From: Candidatus Synoicihabitans palmerolidicus
Lineage (GTDB): Bacteria; Verrucomicrobiota; Verrucomicrobiia; Opitutales; Opitutaceae
Length of the DNA: 64,000 nt
Assembly: GCA_020809425.1 (NCBI GenBank)
Contig: JAGGDC010000002.1
Span: 448,334-512,333, forward strand
Reading direction: 5' to 3'
The translations under genes were made by a program, and so were the position numbers. Under the pieces are notes generated by a model. That model saw nothing but the letters and a program-made list of their open reading frames with translations, was not told where the DNA came from and ran no database searches. Below are positions 1 through 9,591 of this stretch, piece after piece (the first letter of the stretch is position 1; each line of letters starts with the position of its first letter).

Positions 1-69
1 CTCCTTTGCGTCGACGCAGGGCGTGCGTGGTGGGTTTCGCGGACTCACTCATTGTTCAATAAACCTTAA

Positions 70-1550
70 TTCTACTTAGTTAAATGTTTGACAGAACTAG
101 AAGAGGCGACAGAGATTGGGACTCATCAGCCCGTTGGTCATCGGGGGGGGGCCTAGCTCTGCGGGCCGAAGAAAAAAATGACATTGCCGCTCTAATAGAT
201 GCGGCCCGTGTGTTCGTAGAATTTTGCCACTCCTATTTACCGCACTTCATCGGCTGGGGGATGAACAGCGTGGGGCACGCGCGCCACTACCTCAGTGGGC
301 TGCTGGGCACGCAGCGGAGAAAAAACATTGAAGTGATCGGGCAGGATGTGAAAGGCAGTGATTATCAAGATCTTGAGCGGTTCATTAGATCATCGCTATG
401 GGATCACCACTCGTTGATGGACCAAGTGGCCTGCGACGCCAACACATTGTTCGGCAATGAAAAGCTCGCCGGTCTGTATATCGACTAGAGCAGTTTTTTG
501 AAAAAGGGCCACGCGTCGGTGGGAGTGCAGCGCCAATGGTCCGGGCGGGCAGGCAAGGTTGAGAACTGCCAAGTCGGAGTCTACGCCTGCCTGGGGCGCG
601 ATACGCGGGTGTGCCTGACTGATTTTCGTCTGTATCTGCCGAAGGCGTGGACGCAGGACTCGGCGAGACTGGACAAGACCAAGGTGCCGGAGCAATGCCG
701 CGTGCATAAAACCATAACACGAGCAGGCCTGGGAGATGATCGTGCACGCGCGCAAGCAGGGCCTGAGGTTTGGCTGGGTCGGCTTCGACTGCCTGTATGG
801 CAGCTCAACGCGGTCGAAGACCTGGGGGGGGGGGCGCTTTGTGGGCGATGTGGCCAGGACGACCAAGGTATGGACGCAACAACTACAACTGGAGAAACCG
901 CACGCGGGCCGGGGACGACTCGCGAAAAACTATCGGCTCAGCGAGGCCAACCCCGCACAGTATCGCAGCGTGGAAGCATTGGCCCAGGAGCACTTCGAGT
1001 CGGCACACCAACGGGTCAAATACCGCTCAGGCACCAAGGGGGAGCTGTGGACTCGAATCTGGGTGAGCACCGTAAGTGGACCTGGGAGCCAGGCACACAG
1101 GAGCCACGAGAGCGTTTACTGATCATCCGACGCGATGCAGATAACAGCTTCAAATACAGCCTGAGCAACCTGCCGGCCAGTCGTGGGCCCACTACTATGC
1201 CTGGGCACAGGCCCAGCGCTTCTGGATCGAACATGCCTTTCCACGAAGCGAAGAGCCAGTTGGGCATGGCACAGTATCAGGTGCGGGTCTGGCCCGGCTG
1301 GCATCATCACATGGCCTTGGTTGCCATGGCCCTGCTATTTTCCCCAAAATTATGCACCCAAGTGCATGCCCAGGTCCCGCTGCTGAGCGTGCGCGACATC
1401 ACCGAACTGCTCGACTACTATCTGCCTCGCAAGCGCCTCGATGAGGCGGCAATCCTCACCAATATCACCGCCAGGCACCGGCTCAGAGCACGCGACATCG
1501 AGCGGCGAAAACGCATTCCCATCGGCCTACCTCCATCTAACTAAGTAGAA
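70..1550 (+). mobile_element. IS701-like insertion sequence remnant
   Basis: The element is bounded by a perfect 13-bp inverted repeat, ttctacttagtta at 70-82 and its complement at 1538-1550. Allowing two mismatches the match extends to 19 bp (64-82 and 1538-1556). The four bases outside the perfect repeats are ttaa on the left and ctaa on the right. Both fit the YTAR pattern known for IS701 targets but they are not identical, so a duplication is not proven. The length of about 1.48 kb suits the family. The single gene inside is decayed. Confidence 0.7.
84..1544 (+). pseudogene. IS701-family transposase pseudogene
   Basis: This is a broken DDE transposase of the IS701 type, which would cut and move the surrounding element. 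The pieces in order are an N-terminal part with HARHYLSGLLGT, a central part with KKGHASVGVQRQWSG then GLRFGWVGFD, and a C-terminal part with HHMALVAMALLF. They lie in different frames. An in-frame TAG at 486-488 follows GLYID, frame changes occur near 730 and near 1060, and an 11-base G run sits at 824-834. No intact reading is possible, so the copy should be inactive. The family call rests on remembered IS701 motifs; the order and the terminal repeats support it. Confidence 0.75.
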
Positions 1551-1592
1551 CTAAAGCGTCTGAAAAAACACGAAGGTGAGAACAACGAAAAT

Positions 1593-1766
1593 ATGAATGC
1601 CACCTCAGTCTCGCTTCATCGCGCTTTCCCGGAGCACTCCTCGTTTTCTTCCCCTCGATCTCATCGGCTGATCAGCCCGAATGCATTGATCGAATCCGTC
1701 CAGCGGCTCCGCCCCAACGTTCGCGAATCCACGTCATTCCGTTTTCACCGGAAATCACGATGCTAA
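1593..1766 (+). CDS. short hypothetical ORF, 57 aa
   Basis: ATG at 1593 is preceded by aaggtgag at 1573-1580, a possible ribosome site at rather long spacing. The predicted product is basic and rich in Ser, Arg and His, with no membrane segment or recognised motif. It lies in the otherwise gene-free stretch from the IS701 remnant to about 1878, where nothing else was seen. It may be a chance ORF. Confidence 0.2.
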   Translation: MNATSVSLHRAFPEHSSFSSPRSHRLISPNALIESVQRLRPNVRESTSFRFHRKSRC

Positions 1767-1878
1767 GAATTCGCGGCGAGAGAATCTCTCTCCTTCGCTA
1801 AAATGAAGTTAAACCCGTCTAATTCACGATTTTCAGCTTGAGAAATTCGCCCAATGATCGCCAAGGTGTTTACCACCG

Positions 1879-2142
1879 ATGCGACTCCTTCGACGAATCT
1901 TCCGACGCCCTCCCATTCGCATGGGTATGGTCGAAGGCAGCCGACGCCGAAGCACGCCCATCCGTAACGCCGGGTTCGTCAGTTTTTTTAACGGTTCCGG
2001 TTGTGTCAGCCGCCGCAACACCGACTCCTACGACAGTCGCCTGCGCCGACAAAAGCTCGTTAAGACACTGGTCGCCCTCTCCGTCACTGCCATGTGCACG
2101 TGGTTCGTGATGGAAAGCGCTCAGGCCATCTCGACCTTCTAA
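1879..2142 (+). CDS. small hypothetical single-pass membrane protein
   Basis: An 87-residue ORF has a basic N-terminal half and one hydrophobic C-terminal segment (LVKTLVALSVTAMCTWFVM, about residues 60-78), ending SAQAISTF. The true protein may be only the last 30 or so residues, since the upstream part looks like low-complexity Arg-rich translation. A short tail-anchored product would fit. It sits between a gene-poor stretch and IS30 copy 1, so it may be a relic. No function is assigned. Confidence 0.3.
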   Translation: MRLLRRIFRRPPIRMGMVEGSRRRSTPIRNAGFVSFFNGSGCVSRRNTDSYDSRLRRQKLVKTLVALSVTAMCTWFVMESAQAISTF

Positions 2143-2442
2143 GGTCGGGTTTCGATTTCGGCGGTCCATTCCCGCCATGGTCTTTTGTTTTAGGAATTGG
2201 AACGGATGGCGTGCAGGGAGATATGCGGGGAATGTTGGCAGGATTCGAAGACGTGCGGCAGGGGCCGCTCGGGCCAGTGTTGCCGCAGTCCAACACTGAG
2301 TGCACAGGCTGAAAGGGAGTGGTTCCCTTGCTCCTAATGCACTATAATGAATACTATACGTTTGATATTGGGATTGATGATTGGCGGGATTGAGGTTGCG
2401 GCAGGCCGCAGGAAGGGAGCGGTGAGCAGCTATACACAAGCC

Positions 2443-2485
2443 AGAGAGAGGACGACCGGCTTGGCGGGCCGGTCGTCCTCTCTCT
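2443..2485 (+). promoter_or_regulatory. perfect 17-bp hairpin in IS30 copy 1 leader
   Basis: The arms 2443-2459 and 2469-2485 are exact complements around a 9-nt loop. The hairpin lies between the likely promoter and the transposase ribosome site (ggagga, 2522-2527). It is conserved in copy 2 with one mismatch. A role in limiting transposase expression, by termination or by shielding from outside transcripts, is inference. Confidence 0.6.
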
Positions 2486-2533
2486 GGGAAAAACTCCGCG
2501 CTGGCGTCGTGGGCGCAGAGCGGAGGATTTGGA

Positions 2534-3548
2534 GTGGTGGCAAAAATACAACGGCGCATCACCGCCAAGGACCGCGAGGCGATGCATGCCGGTTTGGCCC
2601 AGGGCCCAGGGCAAAAGCGGCGCTCAGCTTGCCGCCGCCCTCGGCCGCGACGCCTCGGTGGTCAATCGCGAGATCACCCGCAACGGCGGGCGCAACAGCT
2701 ACAGCGGCATGGATGCGCAGACTCGCGCTTGCCGTCGGCCCAAGTGCGCCGCGCGCAACAAAGTCGCCGACACGCCCGCCTTGCGCGACGAGGTGCTGGC
2801 CCTGTTTGCCACCGACGCTACGCCCAAGCAAATCGAAGTCGCCTTGAGACGACGTCATGGCCTTGATCTAACCCGACGCGTGAGCCACGAAACCATCTAC
2901 GACTTCATCTACGTCCACTCCAAAGGCTCCGTTAAGAAGGAGTTGATCGCTTATTTGCGGCGCAAGAAGCCCCGGCGCAGTCCCGCCCCCCGCGCCAAGG
3001 GCAAGCTCTCGGGCCAGTTGCCGGGCGCGATCAATATCGGCGAGCGACCCGCTGAGGTGGAGCGCCGGGAGGTGCCCGGACACTGGGAGGCCGACTTGGT
3101 CATGGGTGCGGGCAATCGCACCGCCATTTTGGTCATCACCGAACGGGTCTCCCGCTACGTGATGATCGTCCCGTTGGGCGGCGCCAAAGACGCGATCAGC
3201 GTCGCCCGCGCTCTCAGCCGGGCCTTCAAACGCCTGCCCGCCCACCTGCGCAAGACCCTCACCTACGACAACGGCCGCGAAATGGCCCAACATGCCGCCT
3301 TCTCCCTTGCCACAAAAGTGGCGGTCTACTTCTGCAATCCACACAGCCCTTGGCAGCGCGGTGCGGTCGCGAATATCAACGGTCTGATCCGGGAATACTT
3401 CCCTAAAGGCATCGACTTTAACACCGTCACCAAAGGCCAAATCGCCAAAGCGGAGTGGCTACTCAATAATCTCCCTCGCATCGGGCTCGACCGACAGTCT
3501 CCCGCTGAAGTCTTTCATGCTATTATTATACAAAAAACTGTGCACTAG
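2534..3548 (+). pseudogene. IS30-family transposase, copy 1, frameshifted
   Basis: The expected start is the GTG pair at 2534/2537, seven bases after ggagga at 2522-2527. A tandem duplication of cccaggg (2598-2604 and 2605-2611) shifts the frame after about residue 22. From GKSGAQLAAALGRDASVVN onward the helix-turn-helix and catalytic core are open to 3548. The DDE signature shows D in GHWEADLVMG and D in TYDNGREMAQH. The third residue, 34 positions after the second D, is Ala (AVANINGLIREYFPKG) where the family has Glu (NENTNGL). The copy is therefore doubly disabled: frameshift plus loss of a catalytic residue. Confidence 0.85.
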
Positions 3549-3792
3549 CTGCTTGACGCCGCCCTCGAGTTCACCCGCATCCTGAAGATGGGAAGGAATT
3601 AAACCTTCGGCCTGATCGCACTGTCTCAGCGCGATCGTGTGCGTTACCTGTTCACGGCGTTCGCGACCCGTGCTGCAGCGACTCTCCGGTCTCGACCAAA
3701 ACCCGAAACCCCACATGCTGAGCGCGCTCCGACCGGGCTTCAGCCCCGTGAGGCACGCTCCCGAGCACTTAGGCTGTCCAAATAGCTTCCGC

Positions 3793-5309
3793 CTACCAAC
3801 CCGGCGCTGGGTCGCCGCCCAAAGCTGCTGACTCCGCCTGTAGCCACTCCGCCAGATTGCCGAGTAGATCGAAAAAGCCCGCTTGGTTCGGCTGAAATGC
3901 GGCCATCGGTCCGCGCTTATTCGCGCTGATCCGCGACGGATCCACAGTCTCTAACGTCTCAGTTGCGTCGCCCACCGCGACTCTGAACTCATCCGCCGTC
4001 GGCAGGCGCACGGTTTGGCCGAGGATCCAACTCAACCGCTCGCAACACTCCACGGCTTCAAACCAACTCACCGAATCCACCGGAAATTCCCGCCCGGGAT
4101 TACGACTTGGATTCACCTTCATGATTTGCAGGTAAAGAGATTGGGGAAACTCCGTGCGCATCATGCGCAACTCCCCCGCCCCTGGTAGCGGGCGCAAACG
4201 CTCAAAAACCGCGTCCTGAATCTCGCGTAACCTCTCGCGCTGCGAACCAAGGTAGGTCAACCGCAGGCGCAATGCCGCATCCTTGAGCTCACTCTTGGGC
4301 AATGGATCATATACTTCCTCCACGCGGGCGGCGGCACGTTCGATTCGCTCCCCTGCGTTCACCGTTTCCCGCTACCTCAACAGAAAATCGATCGCCTCGC
4401 TTTCTCCCTGCAAGGACTGCCATAAGGGAGCACTTTCCGCCGTTTGCCGCTTCACCTCGAGCTCTTCAGCACGTTGAGAAGACAGAAACTGGCTCCGCGG
4501 AAACTCCCGGTTCATTTGCAGCTGCAGCTGACGCGCGACCTCAAAGGCCTCACTGGCCGCCGTGAAATCGCCGCTTGCCAAAACCGCTTCCCCCGTCGCC
4601 GCCGATTCGTCGACATCCAATGCGGTGCCCGCCGCATCCAGCGATTCTATCTCTCGCTCGATCTGGTCCAACAACGATAAATCCGCATACTTCGTGCGAC
4701 TGAATTCTCCGTTCAGACGTGATTGAATCTCTCTGGCCGCCCCAAACGCCGCTAATGCCTCCGTCCATTCTTCCGCCTGCACCATCTAGCGCGCCGCCGC
4801 GAGCGCCACTTGCACCTCCTCCGCCAGCGGTGCCGCATCCAGTTCCTGGAGTCGCCTTTCAATTCGCGCCTCCCGCACAAAATTCTTCACCATCGCCGAA
4901 CCCGCCTCATCATCGCGTGACGCAATACGCCGATTTAGCGTCACCGCTCTGACATCCCCCAATCGTTGCTCGAGTTGCTGCAGTTTTCTCTCCTCTCCCT
5001 GCCCTCCGTGACTCAATTCCGATACCAAACGTTCTTGCAGCACCACCGCCTGCTCCAACCTCTCCAAATTCGCCTGATCATTGCGTTCGTCAAATGCCAC
5101 TAGCGCCGCATCCACTTTCGCCCGCAATTCCTCCCCCGCTTGAGTCTCCGTTTGACTAAGCAACCCTTCCTCCGGTCTCTGACCGATCGTTCGAGGACCC
5201 AAATTCGCCAGCCACCACCACCATCCTCCCACCACCGACAAAGCCACCAGGATTTCACTATCTTCTGCCAAACCTGGTGGTGACGACGTTTACGACGGAG
5301 ATACGGCAT
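3793..5309 (-). pseudogene. membrane protein with FGE/sulfatase-modifying-factor-like domain, decayed
   Basis: Read from ATG 5309, the product would be about 500 residues. It has a short basic N-terminus (MPYLRRKRRHHQVWQKIVK), one hydrophobic segment (ILVALSVVGGWWWWLANL), a long helical Glu/Ala-rich region and a C-terminal FGE-type domain with PVDSVSWFEAVECC, RLPTADEF and GFFDLLGNLAEW. The domain resembles the formylglycine-generating-enzyme fold that bacteria often reuse as a binding domain. The frame shifts near 5255, and two in-frame TAG codons interrupt it at 4786-4788 and 4372-4374. It is transcribed away from tyrA. The architecture resembles the tail of membrane Ser/Thr kinases, but no kinase domain is present here. 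Confidence 0.65.
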
Positions 5310-5436
5310 GGACGGCAGGACCCAACACCCACCCCGCCCAAAAATCAACGCGCCAACGGCCCTTCTGCTTAATTCCCTCCTCTGCTGCTCACAGCCGATG
5401 CTCGACATTGGGGCGTCCTTCCGTTTCTCTAAGAAC

Positions 5437-6300
5437 GTGGTGCGCACCCTCACAATTCTTGCTCCCGGCTTACTCGGCGGTTCCGTCGCCCAAGCCGCTC
5501 GCGCTCGCGAGGCGGCCGAACGCATTGTGATTTGGGCTCAGCGCCCCGAGGTTCGTCTCGCCTTGGCTGAACAACCTTGGTGCGACGCGATCGCCGATTC
5601 CCCCGAAACTGCCGTGCACGACGCCCAGCTCATCGTCATTGCCGCTCCGGTCACGCGTATCAATGAGCTCATCGATCGCATCGCACCTCACCTCGCCACC
5701 CACGCGGTGGTAACCGATGTGGGCAGTGTAAAGGCTGAGATCTGCCGCCACGGCGCCAACGCTCTTGCCGCCGCCGGATCCGCGCCCGGTATCGAGTTTA
5801 TCGGCTCCCACCCCATGGCCGGCAGCGCTCTCACCGGATGGGCTCACGGCGATCCGGAACTCTTCGCCGGGTGTCCTTGTTTCGTCACTCCCTACAATTC
5901 TCCCGCCGAAAGCCAACTCACCACCGTGGTCCGGTTCTGGCGCGATCTCGGCAGTGAGGTCGTCACCCTGCCTCCGGACGAACACGACGAAATCGTCGCC
6001 CATATTAGTCACCTTCCCCAGATCATCGCCACCAATCTGGGTACGCTTTTGGGCTCCAAACCGCCCAACTGGAGCCAGCTCGCCGGCAACGGTCTGCGCG
6101 ACACCACCCGAATCGCCGCCAGCGACTCCACCATGTGGCTCGACATTTTGGAACAGAACAGCGACGAGATCCTCCGAGCTCTGGACGGGTTTGAAGACGA
6201 CTTACATCACTTCCATTCCGCGCTCGCCAACCGCGATTGGACTGCCCTGCGCACGCGACTCGAGCGTGGCAAAGTCTGGCGCGACTCCCTGCGACCTTGA
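5437..6300 (+). CDS. tyrA: prephenate dehydrogenase
   Basis: The enzyme oxidises prephenate to 4-hydroxyphenylpyruvate with NAD(P), in tyrosine synthesis in the cytoplasm. The start is placed at one of two adjacent GTG codons (5437, 5440), because the Rossmann motif GLLGGS then lies near residue 12 as expected. Further signs are VVTDVGSVK, GSHPMAGS and HDEIVAHISHLPQ, which carry conserved substrate-site residues of the TyrA family. The length of about 287 residues matches TyrA without fused chorismate mutase or ACT domains. The gene is intact and heads a run with aroA, cmk and plsC on the same strand, so it is likely co-transcribed. Confidence 0.88.
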   Translation: MVRTLTILAPGLLGGSVAQAARAREAAERIVIWAQRPEVRLALAEQPWCDAIADSPETAVHDAQLIVIAAPVTRINELIDRIAPHLATHAVVTDVGSVKAEICRHGANALAAAGSAPGIEFIGSHPMAGSALTGWAHGDPELFAGCPCFVTPYNSPAESQLTTVVRFWRDLGSEVVTLPPDEHDEIVAHISHLPQIIATNLGTLLGSKPPNWSQLAGNGLRDTTRIAASDSTMWLDILEQNSDEILRALDGFEDDLHHFHSALANRDWTALRTRLERGKVWRDSLRP

Positions 6301-6359
6301 TAGGATACTTCGCTACCGACATTGCCTGTCCGCGCTTCCCTTTTTCTCCTCATTTCCAT

Positions 6360-7655
6360 TTGAGCGATCTTCCCGAAATTCTTCCCATCGTTCCATTCAC
6401 CGCTCCAGTGTCCGGAAGTATCGCGCTGCCTGGCTCCAAAAGCCTCACCAATCGTGCGCTCCTGTTGGCCGCCCTCAGTCGGAGTCCGGTCACCCTGACG
6501 GGCGCCCTATTCAGTGAAGATACCCGGCTGATGGCAACCGCGTTGACTCAGCTCGGTTGCAAGGTCGCAGCGGACGAAAACACGCTCACGCTAAAGGTTA
6601 GCTATCCAGACAGCCTCTTTCGCGCCTCTCAACCCGTGGAGCTTTTCGTGGGTTTGGCCGGCACAGCCGCCCGCTTCCTAGCCGCACTGTGTGCGGTGGC
6701 TCCGCGAGGCGTCTACCGAATCGACGGTATCGAACAGATGCGCCACCGACCCATGGCGGGACTCATTAATGCCCTCCGCGCCCTCGGCGCCGACATCACT
6801 TGTCTCGGCCAGGAAGGCTTTTTCCCTCTGGAAATTCGTGCCAGTGGTTTGTCCGGTGGCCGCATCCAATTGGACGCCAGTGCCAGCAGCCAACTTCTCT
6901 CCGCTCTGCTCATGGTCGCTCCCCTCGCTCGAGGTCCCATCGAAATTTCCTTGGTGGGCAAGGTGCGCTGGACGTTCGTCGAAATGACCCGCCGCCTGAT
7001 GGGCGAGTTCGGTGTGATTATCCCTGCCGCCGTGGGGCAACGAATCACCACCTCTCGCCAAACGTACCTGCCTCCCGCCACCCACGCCATCGAGCCCGAC
7101 GCCACCGCCGCCTCTTACTGGCAGGTGCTCCCCAAGGTGGCTGGCGGCTCACTGGACCTCCCCGGCCTGCGCGCGCCCGGTGCCGGGCTACAGGGCGACG
7201 CCGGTTTTGCCCACGTCCTCCAACGCGTCCAATCCCGCATTGCCGGGACGTTGCTCGATGAGGACTTTCGCGAAATCTCCGACACGTTTTTAACTCTCGC
7301 CGCCCTCGCGCCGCTACTCGAGGGTCCTACTCGAATCACCGGTCTGACTCACACGCGTCATCAAGAAACGGATCGCGTCGCCGGCATGACCACCGAACTC
7401 AAACGTCTCGGTCAAGAGGTAGTGGAGGAGGAGGATGCGCTAACCATCACACCTCGCCCCCTCCGTCCCGACCAGGTCATCGAAACCTACGGTGATCATC
7501 GCTTTGCCATGAGCTTCGCCATTCTCGGTTGCCATAACCTGCACCAAAATGGCCAACCTTGGCTCTCCATCCACCATCCTGCCGTCTGCGCGAAAACCTT
7601 TCCTCACTTTTTAAAGTTACTGGATGACGTGCGTGAAAAATCCTCCTCCAAGTGA
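6360..7655 (+). CDS. aroA: 3-phosphoshikimate 1-carboxyvinyltransferase (EPSP synthase)
   Basis: The enzyme joins PEP and shikimate-3-phosphate in the chorismate pathway. Visible family motifs are LPGSKSLTNRALLLAAL (Lys27 region, PEP and S3P binding), GTAARFLAAL, MRHRPMAGLINALR, ASSQLLSALLM, HTRHQETDRVA and YGDHRFAMSFAILG. The 431-residue length is normal. The start is taken as TTG 6360, since it puts the GSKS motif at the usual place; no good ribosome site is visible and a start slightly upstream is possible. The stop overlaps the cmk start by three bases, which suggests translational coupling. The gene is intact. Confidence 0.92.
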   Translation: MSDLPEILPIVPFTAPVSGSIALPGSKSLTNRALLLAALSRSPVTLTGALFSEDTRLMATALTQLGCKVAADENTLTLKVSYPDSLFRASQPVELFVGLAGTAARFLAALCAVAPRGVYRIDGIEQMRHRPMAGLINALRALGADITCLGQEGFFPLEIRASGLSGGRIQLDASASSQLLSALLMVAPLARGPIEISLVGKVRWTFVEMTRRLMGEFGVIIPAAVGQRITTSRQTYLPPATHAIEPDATAASYWQVLPKVAGGSLDLPGLRAPGAGLQGDAGFAHVLQRVQSRIAGTLLDEDFREISDTFLTLAALAPLLEGPTRITGLTHTRHQETDRVAGMTTELKRLGQEVVEEEDALTITPRPLRPDQVIETYGDHRFAMSFAILGCHNLHQNGQPWLSIHHPAVCAKTFPHFLKLLDDVREKSSSK

Positions 7656-8329
7656 CTGACAACTCGATCATCATCATCGCTATCGACGGTGGCGCCGCTT
7701 CCGGTAAATCCTCCACTTCGCGTGCCCTCAGCGAGCGTTTTAACCTGCTCCATGTCGACACCGGCTCATTCTACCGCGCGATGACTGCCGAGTTGCTGCG
7801 AGCTGGGGCGGCGTCCGATGACGATAACGCCATCTCCATCCAAGCTGCCGCCATGCCCCTCGATACCGTTGTCGATGTCCGCCGCGCCCAAATGCAGATC
7901 AACGGGCGAGTCGTCCCCGAGGCCGAGATCCGCAGCCCCGCCGTCAATGCCAACGTATCTCACTTCGCCGCCGGGCCCGAGCTTCGTCAAGCCCTGCTCG
8001 CCTATCAACGCAATCAAGTCGCGGTCGCCCGCACTCATAAATTGCCGGGGCTGATCATGGAGGGACGTGATATCGGCTCCGTTATTTTCCCCCATGCCGA
8101 TTTTCGTTTCTTCCTCCACGCCGACCCTACCGAACGCGCCCGCCGCCGCGCCGCCGAAGGACAGGAAGACTCCATCGCCGAACGCGATCGCCTCGATACC
8201 ACCCGCAAAACCGCCCCACTGGCTTCCTCTGCCGGGGCCACCGATATCGACAGCACGTTTCTCAATCTCGAACAAGTGGTCGACCTCCTGAGCATCGAGC
8301 TCGCCACTCGGCTGACTCCCGTCACATGA
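7652..8329 (+). CDS. cmk: cytidylate kinase
   Basis: The enzyme phosphorylates CMP and dCMP. The GTG start at 7652 overlaps the aroA stop. The P-loop GGAASGKSS lies near residue 13, followed by HVDTGSFYRAMT (substrate site), a MEGRDIGSVIFP motif and the LID region with ERARRRAAEGQED. The length of 225 residues is typical. The aroA-cmk order is common in bacteria. The gene overlaps plsC by four bases (ATGA). No damage is seen, which fits an essential role. Confidence 0.93.
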   Translation: MTDNSIIIIAIDGGAASGKSSTSRALSERFNLLHVDTGSFYRAMTAELLRAGAASDDDNAISIQAAAMPLDTVVDVRRAQMQINGRVVPEAEIRSPAVNANVSHFAAGPELRQALLAYQRNQVAVARTHKLPGLIMEGRDIGSVIFPHADFRFFLHADPTERARRRAAEGQEDSIAERDRLDTTRKTAPLASSAGATDIDSTFLNLEQVVDLLSIELATRLTPVT

Positions 8330-8985
8330 GCCACCCGTTCACCAAAGTCGGCATGTCGCCGACGTATTTGTTATTCCACTACATATTTTATCTGCTTCAT
8401 CGCATGTTCTTTCGGGGTGACGTTTGTGGTGTCGCCAACATTCCCGTCACCGGACCTTTCCTGCTCGCCGGCAACCATGCCAGCCACCTCGACCCGCCGG
8501 CCATCGGCAGCAACGTTCCTCGCCAAATCGCCTTCTTCGCCCGCAAGACCCTTTGGAAAAGCGGCGTTCTCAGCTGGTGGATGGACCAGGCCGGTTGCAT
8601 TCCCGTCGACCGCGATGGCGCCTCAGATGTGGGCGCGATCAAACGCGTCCTGCGCACGCTCCAGGCAGGTCGTGCTGTGATCCTCTTCCCGGAAGGCACC
8701 CGTTCGGTGGACGGCGAGTTGCAGGCACCCAAATCCGGCGTCGGCATGATTGCCTGTCGCGCCAAGGTGCCGGTTGTGCCAGTGCGGATTTTCGACTCTC
8801 ATCTGGCGTGGGGTCGCGGCGCCTCGATTCGTCCCGGTATTCCCGTCACCATTGTCTTCGGCCAGCCCATTCCCATTGCCGAATTGGAGGACAAATCCGC
8901 CGGGAAGGCCCGCTACCAACTGGCGAGCGAACGCATTATGGCGCGAATCGCCGCGCTGCCTCGCCCCCCCGTCACCGTGATTTAG
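8326..8985 (+). CDS. plsC: 1-acyl-sn-glycerol-3-phosphate acyltransferase
   Basis: This membrane-associated enzyme adds the second acyl chain to make phosphatidic acid. The catalytic motif NHASHLD (HX4D) lies near residue 48 and the glycerol-phosphate motif FPEGTRS near residue 125. The N-terminus has a hydrophobic stretch. The 219-residue length is normal. The start ATG overlaps the cmk stop in an ATGA arrangement, so this is the last clear member of the tyrA-aroA-cmk-plsC run. Intact. Confidence 0.9.
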   Translation: MSHPFTKVGMSPTYLLFHYIFYLLHRMFFRGDVCGVANIPVTGPFLLAGNHASHLDPPAIGSNVPRQIAFFARKTLWKSGVLSWWMDQAGCIPVDRDGASDVGAIKRVLRTLQAGRAVILFPEGTRSVDGELQAPKSGVGMIACRAKVPVVPVRIFDSHLAWGRGASIRPGIPVTIVFGQPIPIAELEDKSAGKARYQLASERIMARIAALPRPPVTVI

Positions 8986-9048
8986 ACGTCAGGAGAACAT
9001 TGACGCGAGGGGCTGTGTCGTCCTATCTTGATTTAACACTATACCGCT

Positions 9049-9590
9049 ATGAAAAAGCCCCTGCTTCTGGTTACTTTCTTCGTTTTGGCCCTTGGTTTGG
9101 TCCCCTTCCGTTCCGCCGCCAAGAAAAACTCCAAGCTCATCGACTTCACCTACATCGCCCGCGATGCCCGCGACGGCAAGGCTTTCGAGTACTCCTTCGG
9201 TGCTGGGGCAATAACAAGGCCGTCCAGATTCGCGACAAAGGGCTCATTATCAATCACCTCGGCAGCAAGGGCGGCGTGGGCCGCAACAAACGTCTTCGTC
9301 TCAAAGGCGCCACCAAGATCCAAATCGCCTACTTGATCGGCAATCGGAACGAAGCATCCAGTTTTTCCTTCTCGCTCGTTGATACCGATGGCAGTGAAAA
9401 CTCGTTTAATATTCCACTGAGCGCCCAACCGGTCGGTCAACCGTTGGCCGCCATCATCGACTTAAACGCCGGCCACGAAGACAAACCCGGACTCAATCTC
9501 GACAAACTCAAAACCTGGCAAATCAAGGGTAACTATCAGGACAAGCCCGTCGAACTGCTCATCATTCGCGTCGACACCTACCACGAGTAA
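9049..9590 (+). pseudogene. exported hypothetical protein, single frameshift
   Basis: ATG 9049 opens a classic signal peptide (KKPLLLVTFFVLALGLV) and the frame runs to about 9205. There, near ggtgctggggcaat, it must change to continue as GNNKAVQIRDKGLII and on to TYHE at 9590. The combined product would be a periplasmic or secreted protein of about 180 residues. The second half has alternating polar and hydrophobic strands that suggest a beta-sandwich such as a carbohydrate-binding fold, but no family is recognised. One indel separates it from an intact gene. Confidence 0.6.
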
Positions 9591-9591
9591 C

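Larger units (their letters stand above)
2282..3563 (+). mobile_element. IS30-family element, copy 1
   Basis: The limits come from comparison with the second copy at 14720-15996: shared sequence begins at gccgcagtccaac (about 2282) and ends near gacgccgcc (about 3563). Imperfect inverted repeats of about 22 bp lie at 2285-2306 and 3539-3560, matching at about 16 of 22 positions. A TATAAT box at 2343-2348 inside the left end is a likely promoter element. The element holds one transposase gene and a strong hairpin upstream of it. Confidence 0.85.

Noticed and set aside
498..1544. The 348-codon ORF over the IS701 remnant as a real gene
   Set aside because: It is an accidental join of transposase fragments in different frames; only parts match the family.
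3564..3792. A possible coding relic after IS30 copy 1
   Set aside because: One frame is open for about 55 codons between two stops, but no motif or start was found, so it was not annotated.
8424..9590. A 388-codon ORF overlapping plsC
   Set aside because: Its first part is a shadow of plsC in another frame. Only the tail after about 9205 belongs to a gene, the exported hypothetical protein.
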